A stretch of 64,000 bases of DNA from Adiantum capillus-veneris (lineage: Eukaryota; Streptophyta; Polypodiopsida; Polypodiales; Pteridaceae), in assembly GCA_014529385.2 (NCBI GenBank), contig CM043949.1, forward strand, positions 143,169,858-143,233,857, written 5' to 3'. This document shows positions 29,495 through 40,909 of the stretch, piece after piece. Below the pieces are notes generated by a model that was not told the DNA's origin, made no database searches, and saw nothing but the letters and a program-made list of their open reading frames with translations. Position numbers and translations under genes: made by a program. Each line of letters begins with the position of its first letter. Within the stretch, counting starts at the first letter, position 1.

Positions 29495-29722
29495 TGTTAC
29501 CATATACATGTGGTAGTGATGTGTGTGAACACACTTAGGACTGCCGGGTCATTTTTTCCCTCGCTAGGAGGTTTTTCCCCCGTGCAATGTATATACCCCC
29601 ATCACTCTAGGGCTATCTTATCTTTCCATTGCACACTAAGTAATACACTCTCTATTGTGTGCCTTGATATTCCTTCTTCTTCTCCAAGCTATGTGTGTTT
29701 CCCTACAACCCTAATTCCAACA
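29495..29722 (+). repeat. 5' LTR of the Copia element
   Basis: 228 bp, starts TGTTACCATA, ends ATTCCAACA, and matches 34215-34441 with scattered differences. It includes a CTATCTTATCTTTCCATTGC stretch identical in both copies. Confidence 0.95.
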
Positions 29723-29724
29723 AT

Positions 29725-29741
29725 TGGTATCAAATCAGGTT
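29725..29741 (+). other. Primer-binding site of the Copia element
   Basis: TTGGTATCAAATCAGG follows the 5' LTR by two bases. It matches the initiator-Met type site for its first eight bases (TGGTATCA) and then diverges. Confidence 0.65.
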
Positions 29742-30012
29742 GCGTCCTCCCGGGCTTAGTCACCAGCAGCTCCAACACACGCCAACTCACTTTCTTCGAT
29801 TTTTGCTCAGATTTTTGATTCGGAGTAATTTCAGTCTTTGTTTCCACTCTGGCAATACTGGGTAGGCTATTTTATCATTTTGTAAAGAATTTTTGTCAGT
29901 GCCGATCTCTGCATAATACGTCCCTTATAGTCTTCTATGATTTGTGCTATATAGCCCGTGTTGTTCACGTTTTGTTTCTCCAACAATTTTCACATCAAGT
30001 GCAGTATTTGCC

Positions 30013-30680
30013 ATGGCTGATAACAACACATATGTGTTCAAGATGTTTGCTACTGAGGATAGATTGGATGGGGACAATTACCCTACGTGGGCTTATATGA
30101 TGCAACATGTTCTTGTGTCAAAGGGCGTTTGGAATAGTGTACATGGCATTGATGTACGTCCTGGTTCTGAGGATGTAGGCAATGTTGTAGGTTTTGGCGA
30201 TAGGATTGTTGCTACCATAACTATTTTTCCTACGGCTGAGCAAGCTCATTGGATGTAAAACATGCGCTAGCTCATGCATTGATTGCATTCTTTGTGAAGC
30301 GCACTATTACTCCTCATATTCGTTCAGCAAAATCTACAAAACAGGCTTGGGATATTCTGGTTGGTCTTTATGCAAGTCTCAATGACGCAAAAAATGCATT
30401 GCTGCCTAAAGAGCTGGAGTCGAAGATTATACATGAGGAAGATGAAATGCACACTTTCCTTGTTGGTGTCAAGGATATAAATGAGCAACTTATTTTTGCA
30501 GGTGGTCATTTCTAATAGTTCCCTTGTGCAGACTGTTCTTGATGCTTTGCTAGATTCTTACAAGACTTTTGCTAGTACTTGGAGACTTATGACCCAAGGA
30601 AATCCTAAAGGTATCAAGTTTGATGCATTATGCACATTGTTGTTGCAAGAGTCACTTTCAAGAAAAAAACAGGGCTAAAC
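30013..30680 (+). pseudogene. Copia gag
   Basis: The likely start is MADNNTYVFKMFATEDRLDG, followed by NYPTWAYMMQHVLVSKGVWN, the typical Copia gag opening. A frame change near 30250 leads to TPHIRSAKSTKQAWDILVGL, and a further one near 30500 to VLDALLDSYKTFASTWRLM. Together they cover the whole UBN2/gag domain, but no single frame does. Confidence 0.88.
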
Positions 30681-30827
30681 AGTGTGCAATTGAACAAGCT
30701 TAAAAAAGGGTGGTAACAGCAATTTAACCACCTCTCATGGTTCTTGTGCAAGTGGAAAATCTTCTGTTTCTAATGCTTCTGCTGGTAGCACTTTGTATGG
30801 GAATTATGGTGATAAGGGCAAAAAAAG

Positions 30828-31142
30828 ATGCGTTGCCATTATTGTAAAGCTAATGATCACTTGATAAAGAAGTTTCCAAAATTGAAGACAAAAGAGGCTA
30901 TGAAGAAAGAGGCTGGATCAATTGCAGGGTCCAATACAAGTGCAACTATTGTAGAGTCTTCTGTGAGAGGAGATTGTGATGCTGATGTAGATGCAGAGTG
31001 GGCTTTTAGTGTAGAGTGTACCTATGATCCTACTATCAATGATGCATGCATGTCAGTTGCTACAAATTCACATGTGTGGTATTTTGATAGTGGTGCTACA
31101 AAGCACTTTACCTCACATCGTGATTTGTTTTACCTCTCTTGA
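30828..31142 (+). pseudogene. Copia nucleocapsid and protease start
   Basis: CHYCKANDHLIKKFPKL is a zinc knuckle with the last Cys changed to Phe. VWYFDSGATKHFTSHRDLF further on is the aspartic protease active site with a good D-S-G. The frame stops at 31142 and the protease continues in another frame (LTAANGIAFIVDALYVPGIM). Confidence 0.88.
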
Positions 31143-32100
31143 GTCTGTCCCTCATGGGAATTTCATCACTTGTGGCCTCTTATCCGGTTCAGGGAGTCTG
31201 GAAGATTGTGCTTACTGCTGCAAATGGAATTGCTTTCATTGTTGATGCATTGTATGTACCTGGGATCATGAAGAATCTTTTGTTTGTATCTGCACTTGCT
31301 AGATTTGGACTTGTAGTCAAATTTGTGGATGACGGATGTACATTACATGATCTCATTTTGGGTGATGAAATTGTTGCATCTGGCATTTTATGATGTGGGC
31401 TGTATAAACTCACTTTCACTTTGTATGACAAGTGATGACAAAATTTTGCAAAATTTTGTGGTAGATTCAAAGGCTAATGCAGATGCAAAACTTTGGCATG
31501 CATGTTTTAGGCATCTGAATTTTGCCAGTTTGTTGCGTTTACAAAAATCTGATATGGTTGCTTCTTTGCCGCCTCTTGAAGCACCTATCAAAAAATTTTG
31601 TGAAGGTTGCGTTTTGGGTAAGATTCAACCAAAGTTTCCAAAGGATGGTTCAATTAGGGCTACATGCAGGTTGCAGCTTCTGCATAGTGATGTTTGTGGG
31701 CCCATGAAAACTCCACCCTTGGGCGATTACCTGTACTTCATGACTACTCCAAGCATGCATGGGTATATTTGCTTGAAGCTAAGTCCGAAGTGTTTATGTG
31801 CTTCAAGCAATTTTTGGCTATGGGCACCCTCCGTTCCGATCGAGGGGGGGGAGTATATGTCTCATGAATTTAATGCATTTTTGGCTAGTCCTTGGATAAA
31901 ACACCAATCTACAGTGTCGTATACACCTCAGCAAAATGGTGTTGTGATGAGAGAGAAAAAACATGTCACTTACGGAAATGGCGTGATGTATGGTCAAAAG
32001 TGAAGCTTTGCCGCATTAATTTTGGCTTGAGGCCATCATGTCTACCACTTATGTACTTAACAAGCATCCTACGAAAGCTTTGTAGTCTATGACTCCATGT
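31139..32100 (+). pseudogene. Copia protease end, GAG-pre-integrase and internally deleted integrase
   Basis: After VPGIMKNLLFVSALARFGLV, the linker typical of Copia protease, comes LWHACFRHLNFASLLRLQKS with FCEGCVLGKIQPKF, the zinc module. The integrase core follows with LLHSDVCGPMKTPPLGDYLY (first Asp) but then jumps (FMTTPSMHGYICLKL) to HQSTVSYTPQQNGVVMREKK, the region of the catalytic Glu, where Glu is replaced (normally QQNGVAER). The second Asp region is altered. The integrase is dead. Confidence 0.85.
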
Positions 32101-33010
32101 GAAGCATGGCATGATAGAAAATCCTCCTATTGATCACATGCGTGTTTTTGGCTATTTGGCATATGCTTTGGTGCCACAAACGCAGCACATAAAATTGGAT
32201 GATAAGGCTGTCAAATGTGTTTTTGTTGGCTATAGTACTGAATGCAAAGGTTACAGGTTGTACCATCCCCAAACAAAGCATATCTTAGTCTCATGAGATG
32301 TTGTGTTTGTGGAAGATTCTATTCAGCCCTTGTTGTCATGTGCTAGAAACAATAATGTAAGCTTACATGACATTTATGACAGTTTGTTGCCTCTTTTTAG
32401 TGGTGGAAGTTCCAATGTAAATTCAAATGAGGAAAATGTACAGCCTATGGGGGTTTCTGGAAAATGTTAAAGATCAACCTCTTACTTATGCAGATGTACA
32501 TGATTTACTTGATGAGGAAAGGGTTGAGAATGAGCAGGCTAGAGGTATGCCAAAATGGATGGTGCATACTTTACGTGATAGTAAATTGGATTCACCTTTG
32601 TCTAGTTGTACTCATTCAGGTCTCGCCTATGCATTAGATTGATATGCTTTGGATGTGTCTAGCTTATGTGATGTTGAGGAACCTTTGTCTTTTGATGAAG
32701 CACAAAATTCAGAAAATTGGATGGCTGCCATGCAATCTAAAGATGATGCACTTATAGAAAATGACACATGGACTTTATGTGATTTGCCTCCTTGTAAAAA
32801 GGCCACTGGTACAAAGTGGGTTTACAAGTTGAAACGCAAGGCAAATGGTGAGATTGATCACTATAAGGCTCGACTTGTTGCAAAAGGCTATGCACAACAG
32901 AAAGGCATAGATTATGAAGAAACTTTTGCTCCCACTTGTGTTATGATTACTGTGTGGTTTCTATGTGCATTGGCAGCTCATTTTGGTTGGGATGTCCATC
33001 AATGAGACAT
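32101..33010 (+). pseudogene. Copia integrase end and reverse transcriptase N-terminal half
   Basis: The frame with LRVFGYLAYA-like (MRVFGYLAYALVPQTQHIKL), KAVKCVFVGYSTECKGYRLY closes the integrase. RT begins near 32690 with [60 protein letters not shown] stop at 33003 (DVHQ-stop) interrupts the RT just before DIVTAFLNG. Confidence 0.88.
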
Positions 33011-33420
33011 TGTTACTGCTTTCTTGAATGGTGACATATTTGAGGAAGTTTATGTAACGAAGCCTCACGCTATTGTCAAGAAAGGACAAGAGGATAAAGT
33101 GTGCATATGTAAGAAATCTTTTTATGGGTTGAAGCAATCCCCTCGTGCTTGGTATGAGAAAGCTGATACTCAATTGGTCAAACGAGGCTTTTGTAATAGT
33201 CCAACAGAAAGCACGTTGTATGTAGAGCGTGAGGGTGATGTACTTCTCATTGTCGTTCTCTATGTGGATGATTTGCTGATCACTCGACCAAATGAGAAAC
33301 ATATTGCTAAATTTAAGGCTGATTTGAATGCTATTTTCAAGATGAAAGATTTGGGGCTGCTCCATCATTACTTGGGTATATAGTTTAAGCAGTGTGATGG
33401 TGGTATTGCCTTGTGTCATA
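33011..33420 (+). pseudogene. Copia reverse transcriptase C-terminal half
   Basis: Continues with TAFLNGDIFEEVYVTKPHAI, KSFYGLKQSPRAWYEKADTQ and the catalytic VLYVDDLLITRPNEKHIAKF, then FKMKDLGLLHHYLGI and a stop at 33383. The catalytic Asp pair is intact, but the stop codons on both sides prevent translation as one protein. Confidence 0.9.
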
Positions 33421-34139
33421 CAAGTTACATAGAGACATTGCTATCTAAGTTTGGACTTGAGGATTGCAAACCTATTGCCACTCCCATGGAAATAGGTTTG
33501 AAATTGAGTCTTCATGATGCTGGTGATCTTGCCGATGTCGGTCTATACCAAATTGCTATTGGTTGTCTTATTTATGTATGCAATGCAACTGGAGGCCAAA
33601 TATTCTGTTGTAGTCTCACAGGTAAGTTGTTTTATCCCAAGCGGGGATCATTGCCGCCAGATTTACATGCTTTTTTGCACTCAGATTGGGTTGGTTGTTT
33701 TGACACACAAGTGTCCACAAGTGGTTTTTGTTTCATGCTCGGCAATTTATGTATCTCATGGTTAAGGAAGAAGCAACCTACTGTGGCCACTTCTAGTTGT
33801 GACGCTAAGTACTCGACAGTCTTCACAGCTATGGTTAAGTGTGTATGGCTCAGACGCCTTATGGCTGATTTGGGTGTTGGATATGACACAGCCAACACCA
33901 TATACACTGATAGTTAGAGCGCAGTGGTAGTTGCGAGGAACCCAATTTTTCATGCTCACACAAAGCACATTGAGGTGCAGTACCACTATGTCAGGGAGAG
34001 GCTCTTAGTAGGAGAGATCAGCTTGGCTTATGTGCCAACACAGGACAACCTTGCAGATCTTTTCACAAAGGCATTGTCTCGTGAGAAGTTCGAAGCTTTC
34101 CACAAAGCTTTGGGCTTACTCCCCTTTGTGGACTGATCA
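33421..34139 (+). pseudogene. Copia RNase H and tail
   Basis: The frame has YIETLLSKFGLEDCKPIATP, LHSDWVGCFDTQVSTSGFCF and LRKKQPTVATSSCDAKYSTV, the Copia RNase H motifs. After a stop at 33917 it resumes as HTKHIEVQYHYVRERLLVGE with VPTQDNLADLFTKALSREKF, the conserved end of the polyprotein. An RNase H with an internal stop. Confidence 0.9.
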
Positions 34140-34202
34140 TGTCCTCAGAGCATGGCACTTCCCTATAATCTATGTGCCAGGTCTCCTTCACCGCATCACT
34201 TC

Positions 34203-34214
34203 CAGAGGGGGATT
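34203..34214 (+). other. Polypurine tract of the Copia element
   Basis: CAGAGGGGGAT lies directly before the 3' LTR start TGTTACC, as expected. Confidence 0.8.
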
Positions 34215-34441
34215 TGTTACCATAGACATGTGGTAGTGATGTGTACAAACACACTTAGGACCTCGCGCCATTTTTTTCCTCACTAGGAGGGTTTTTCTCC
34301 GTGTATTGTATATACATCCATCACTCTAGGGCTATCTTATCTTTCCATTGCACACTAAGTAATACACTCTCTATTGTGTGCCTTGAGCTTCCTTCATCTT
34401 CTCCAAGCTGTGTGTGTTTCCCTACGACCCTAATTCCAACA
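34215..34441 (+). repeat. 3' LTR of the Copia element
   Basis: 227 bp matching the 5' LTR at 29495-29722, ending ATTCCAACA. Confidence 0.95.
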
Positions 34442-34869
34442 TCGACAAGCCACGCATGTGCAAATTTGGTGTACCCCTTTTAGAGAGTGAGAGTTCAAAA
34501 TTTGAAGGCTCGAAGGCAATGGAATCTAGAAGAATTTCAGAATGAAATGAATATAATAGGTTGCCAATAGGTAGGTAAGGTGATAGAATAAGCACAAGAA
34601 TAGAAGGAAACTTCATTACAATAAAAATGCGGACCTTTGTAACTTAATTTTTGAACAAAAACTCTTGCTCCCTTCCCCTTCTCCCTCATGTTCTAGAACC
34701 ATTTAAGGTACTAATAAGAGCTAGCATGCACACAACAAAAATCAAGAGAAAACTCACTCAACCCATCTCAAAGCATAGAAAGATTTTATGTATTTAGTTC
34801 CAAATTACAAAAAAACTATCTAGGTTGCTTGAGAAATTAATTGATTTTAGTGTTTTTTTATATATTTTG

Positions 34870-35400
34870 ACTCTTTGTGTGTGCACACACTAAAGATCAG
34901 TGGATTCTTTATTCTCTTACTAGTGGGTTGTTTTCTTCCATTCATTCTATCTATACCTTTCATTCTAGTACTTTATTATTATTTAACCACACAAGTATTG
35001 GTTCTATGTTGTGTGCTCTTGAGCTTCTCGTTCTCCAAGCTTTTGTACATTCTTGCAACTCTAAACCTGACATTCAAATTTGTAGCCTATTGTAGCTTTC
35101 ATAGATGGTTAGAGAATTTTGACTTGAACTCATTCTTAGCTCCATCATTATCCTCGTGTATAATTTCTATTTAAAGCATTCTCTCATGGAAGGGGCTTAG
35201 AGGCTATTTTGGCTAACCAAATTGTACAAGCTGATTTTGTTTTTTGTTTTTTCAAGCTGCAATGATGTCATGAATAGTCAATAACCATGCCTTGTACCAT
35301 ACTACTAGATTTTATTCATGAGTATGCATTGGGGTGAAACAATTACCCAATGTGGACTTGTATGATGCAAGGTAGCCATTGTAGTGTAAGGAAGAACTTT
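34870..35400 (+). mobile_element. Ancient relative of the same Copia family: LTR plus start of gag
   Basis: The block 34876-35070 matches the neighbouring Copia LTR loosely but in order: GTGTGTGCACACACTAAAG, an ACCACACAAGTATTGG part, TGTGTGCTCTTGAGCTTCTC and TTGCAACTCTAAACCTGACA. About 250 bp further, near 35335, the plus strand has AACAATTACCCAATGTGGAC then TTGTATGATGCAAGG, which reads NNYPMWTCMMQ and matches the gag NYPTWAYMMQ of the intact neighbour. It is a strongly diverged and truncated copy lying some 430 bp downstream of the younger element. Confidence 0.65.
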
Positions 35401-36204
35401 TGCCCTTATCCTTAGCCTTCTTGTGCCATGCTACAAGTCCCAAAAAAAAGTGAGGACACTATAGCAAACTAAACACATTAGTTGAACAAGGAAAACATTA
35501 TTGCTCGTTGTATGCTTTGGTAAATTCGCCATCTGCGTAGTCCAAAAACCATGGAGAGTCTCTCGATGTTTCCTTACCATGGAGCTTCTCTATCCAATCG
35601 TCAAGATAGAGACCGCTCTCCTCTCTCTCAGACTCCACCCATACATCGCTACGATGCTCAGGGTATGGACTACGAAGACCTATTTTAAGGGTACCCAACC
35701 ACCATCTACAAAAAACAAGAGTAACTCCACCATTCATAACACACGATTTCATTATTGTATTTCCTTGTACAAGCTTCTAGCAATTTTCACCCTTTTGGTT
35801 GTATATCTACCATAGAAATTTGACGCCATTTGTAGAAATTTTAGTACTTTGTGAGAAGTAGGGATTGACTAGCACACATGTTCCCATTAAAGTTCCAGAT
35901 ACTTTTTTAGTTAAGGGGGTATGATAGAAGATGTCAGTATATTAAGTGGTACAATGGGAATCATTCTTTGGTTCATGCTATTTCTAGTGGAATGTCTTTG
36001 CCCTACCTTCTAAGGAGGAAAGTTTTTGTGTGGATTTATGTTTAATGCTATGGAAAATAACCTTCTTCCAGCTGTTCTCATTTATTTTGGCAATATCTAA
36101 GGAGATTAGCTACTCGGTTAACTCTAGGCGACCTTAAGGAGGTTTGATAGAGTCATATCTACTCTAGCATGCACCTATGCTCGTGCACATACTTCTCTTT
36201 GTCT
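35401..36204. other. Unassigned sequence with one minus-strand frame
   Basis: The minus frame 35498-35752 (84 codons; LYLDDWIEKLHGKETSRDSP, WFLDYADGEFTKAYNEQ) has protein-like composition but no domain I know. It could be a decayed exon. Nothing else is recognised here. Confidence 0.3.
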
Positions 36205-37896
<1,692 letters not shown>

Positions 37897-38535
37897 GCCA
37901 TCTCTTTGCATCTGTTGAAAATAGCCTGGAGCTTCCTGGCCCTGTCCTGTTGGGCATATCTCGCAATCAATACACTCCAAGAGACGGCATTTCGAACAAG
38001 AAGCTCCTCAAGCATGTTTTCTTTCTGAGGTAGACCACATTTGCCATACATGTCGACCAGTCGACCAAGTTAGTGTCAAGCACGAAAGCGTAGATGATTG
38101 CATCTCAAGAGATGCCCTCTCTAAGGCATGACGCACTATGCAAGACGCTAATTGTGCAAGATTTGCCCAACAAGGGCCGACAAGCATAGGTGATTGCATC
38201 CGGAGAGATGCCATCTATTTGCATTAGGAGAAAACAGCCCACAGTTGTCCTTATTGAGCATATCCCGCAATGTGTGTCCGAAGGAACAACATTTCGGACA
38301 TGAAGCTCGTAAAGCACTTTTATGAGTCATCTTAAGTATCATGGCATACATGTCCACCAAGCAACAACCTTTGACTAAAAATATCATCATGGATTCCTTG
38401 CATCTTGGGTAATGCCGCATGATTTTTAGATGCTAGTGTACGTAAGTGATTGCATCTGGAGAGATGTCATCTCTTTGCATCTGCTGAAAATAGCCTGGAG
38501 CTTCCTGGCCCTGTCATGTTGCGCATATCTCGCAA

Positions 38536-38991
38536 TCAATACACTCCAAGAGACGACATTTCGAACAAGAAGCTCTGCAAGCATGTTTTCTTTCTGAGGT
38601 AGACCACATTTGCCATACATGTCGACCAGTCAACCAAGTTAGTGTCAAGCAGGAAAGTGTAGGTGATTGCATCTCGAGAGATGCCCTCTCTAAGGCATGT
38701 CGCACTATGCAAGACGCTGATTGTGCAGGATTTGCCTAACAAGGGCCGGCAAGCATAGGTGATTGCATCTGGAGAGATGCCATCTCTTTGAATTAGGTGA
38801 AAACAGCCCACAGTTGTCCTTATTGAGCATATCCCGCAATCAGTGTGTCCGAAGGAACAACATTCCGGACATGAAGCTCGTAAAGCACTTTTCTGAGTCT
38901 TCTTAAGTATCATGGCATACATGTCCACCAAGAAACAACCTTTGACTAAAAATATCATCATGGATTCCTTGCATCTTGGGTAATGCCGCAA
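38536..38991 (-). pseudogene. Longest open PPR remnant in the array (151 codons)
   Basis: The frame runs from MRHYPRCKESMMIFLVKGCF through ECCSFGHTDCGICSIRTTVG and RDGISPDAITYACR to REGISRDAITYTFLLDTNLV. Only the two GIS-x-DAITY segments are in the PPR frame, so even this longest frame is a mosaic of true and shifted reading. It shows the state of the array and is not a working gene. Confidence 0.7.
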
Positions 38992-40274
38992 GATTTTTAG
39001 ATGCTAGTGTACGTGAGTGATTGCATCTGGAGAGATGCCATCTCTTTGCATCTGCTGAAAATAGCCTCGAGCTTCCTGGCCCTGTCTTGTTGCGCATATC
39101 TCGCAATCAATACACTCCAAGAGACGACATTTTGAACAAGAAGCTCCTCAAGCATGTTTTCTTTCTGAGGTAGACCACATTTGCCATACATGTTGACTGG
39201 TCGACCAAGTTAGTGTCAAGCAGGAAAGCGTAGGTGATTGCATCTCGAGAGATGCCCTCTCTAAGGCATGTCGCACTATGCAAGACGCTGATTGTGCAGG
39301 ATTTGCCCAACAAGGGTCGGCAAGCATAGGTGATTGCATGTGGAGAGATGCCATCTCTTTGCATTAGGTGAAAACAGCCCACAATTGTCCTTATTGAGCA
39401 TATCCCGCAATCAGTGTGTCCGAAGGAACAACATTCCGGACATGAAGCTCGTCAAGCACTTTTCTGAGTCATCTTAAGTATCATGGCATACATGTCCACC
39501 AAGCAACGACCTTTGACTAAAAATATCATCATGGATTCCTTGCATCTTGGGTAATGCCGCATGATTTTAGATGCTAGTGTACGTAAGTGATTGCCCTCTC
39601 TTCTCAAATGTTGCAAACAACCGAAAGCTTCCTGCCCTATAAGGCCCCATGGCCCTTGTTGGGCAAATCCTGCACAATCAGCGTCTTGCATAGTGCCACA
39701 TGCCTTCAAAATGCAAGCATAGGTGATTGCATCTGGAGAGATGCCATCTCTTTGCATTAGGTGAAAACAGGCCACAATTGTCCTTATCGAGCATATCCCG
39801 CAATTAGTGTGTCCGAAGGAACAACATTCCGGACATGAAGCCCGTCAAGCACTTTTCTGAGTCATCTTAAGCATCATGGCATACTTGTCCACCAAGCAAC
39901 AACCTTTGGCTAAAAATATCATCATGGATTCCTTGCATCTTGGGTAATGCCGCATGATTTTTAGATGCTAGTGTACGTAACTGATTGCATCTGTAGAGAT
40001 GCCATCTCTTTGCATCTGCTGAAAAGATCCTAGAGGTTCCTGGCCCTGTCCTGTTGGGCATATCTCGCAATCAATACACTCCAAGAGACGACATTTCGAA
40101 GAAGAAGCTCCTCAAGCATGTTTTTTTTCTGAGGCGAACCACATTTGCTATACATGTCGACCAGTTGACCAAAATAGTGTCAAGCACGAAAGCGTAGGTG
40201 ATTGCATCTCGAGAGATGCCCTCTCTTCTCATATGTTGAAAACAACCCAAAACTTCCTGCCCTGTAAGGCCCTG

Positions 40275-40333
40275 CCGGCCCTTGTTGGGCAAGTCCTGCA
40301 CTATCAGCGTCTTGCATAGTGCCACATGCCTTC
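40275..40333. repeat. 59-bp segment of the long PPR unit, forward orientation
   Basis: Begins CCGGCCCTTGTTGGGCAAG and ends CCACATGCCTT. Same-orientation copies lie near 39650-39708, 42041-42099 and, shorter, 43235-43281. In long units it follows a further ~49 bp (TTCTCATATGTTG to GGCCCTG) that short units lack. Confidence 0.88.
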
Positions 40334-40850
40334 AAAATGCAAGCATAGGTGATTGCATATGGATAGATGCCATCTATTTGCATCAGGTGAAAACAGACCA
40401 CAGTTGTCCTTATCGAGCATATCCCACAATCAGTGTGTTCGAAGGAACAACATTCTGAACATGAAGCTCGTCAAGCACTTTTATGAGTCATCTTAAGTAT
40501 TTGGCATACATTTCCAGCAAGCAACAACCTTTGACTAAAAATATCATCATGGATTCCTTGCATCTTGGGTAATGCCGCATGATTTTTAGATGCTAGTGTA
40601 CGTAAGTGATTGCATCTGGAGAGATGCCATCTCTTTGCATCTGCTGAAAATAGCCTGGAGCTTCCTGGCCCTGTCCTGTTGGGCATATCTCGCAATCAAT
40701 ACACTCCAAGAGATGACATTTCGAACAAGAAGCTCCTCAAGCATGTTTTCTTTCTGAGGTAGACCACATTTGCCATACATGTCGACCAGTCGACCAAGTT
40801 AGTGTCAAGCACCAAAGCGTAGGTGATTGCATCTCAAGAGATGCCCTCTC

Positions 40851-40909
40851 TAAGGCATGTCGCACTATGCAAGATGCTGATTGTGCAGGATTTGCCCAAC
40901 AAGGGCCGG
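40851..40909. repeat. 59-bp segment of the short PPR unit, inverted
   Basis: Begins TAAGGCATGTCGCACTATG and ends AACAAGGGCCGG. It is the reverse complement of the segment at 40275-40333, with only a few mismatches. Same-orientation copies lie at 38122-38180, 38691-38749, 39262-39320, 41422-41480 and 42617-42675. Confidence 0.9.

Larger units (their letters stand above)
29495..34441 (+). mobile_element. Ty1/Copia LTR retrotransposon with both LTRs
   Basis: A 4.95-kb element on the plus strand: LTRs at 29495-29722 and 34215-34441, primer-binding site, gag, zinc knuckle, protease, integrase, RT, RNase H and polypurine tract in Copia order. Coding frames are broken by several stops and shifts, and part of the integrase is missing. 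The flanks are TTGAT and TCGAC, which differ only by two C/T changes, so they may be a decayed 5-bp target duplication. A dead, middle-aged copy. Confidence 0.95.
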
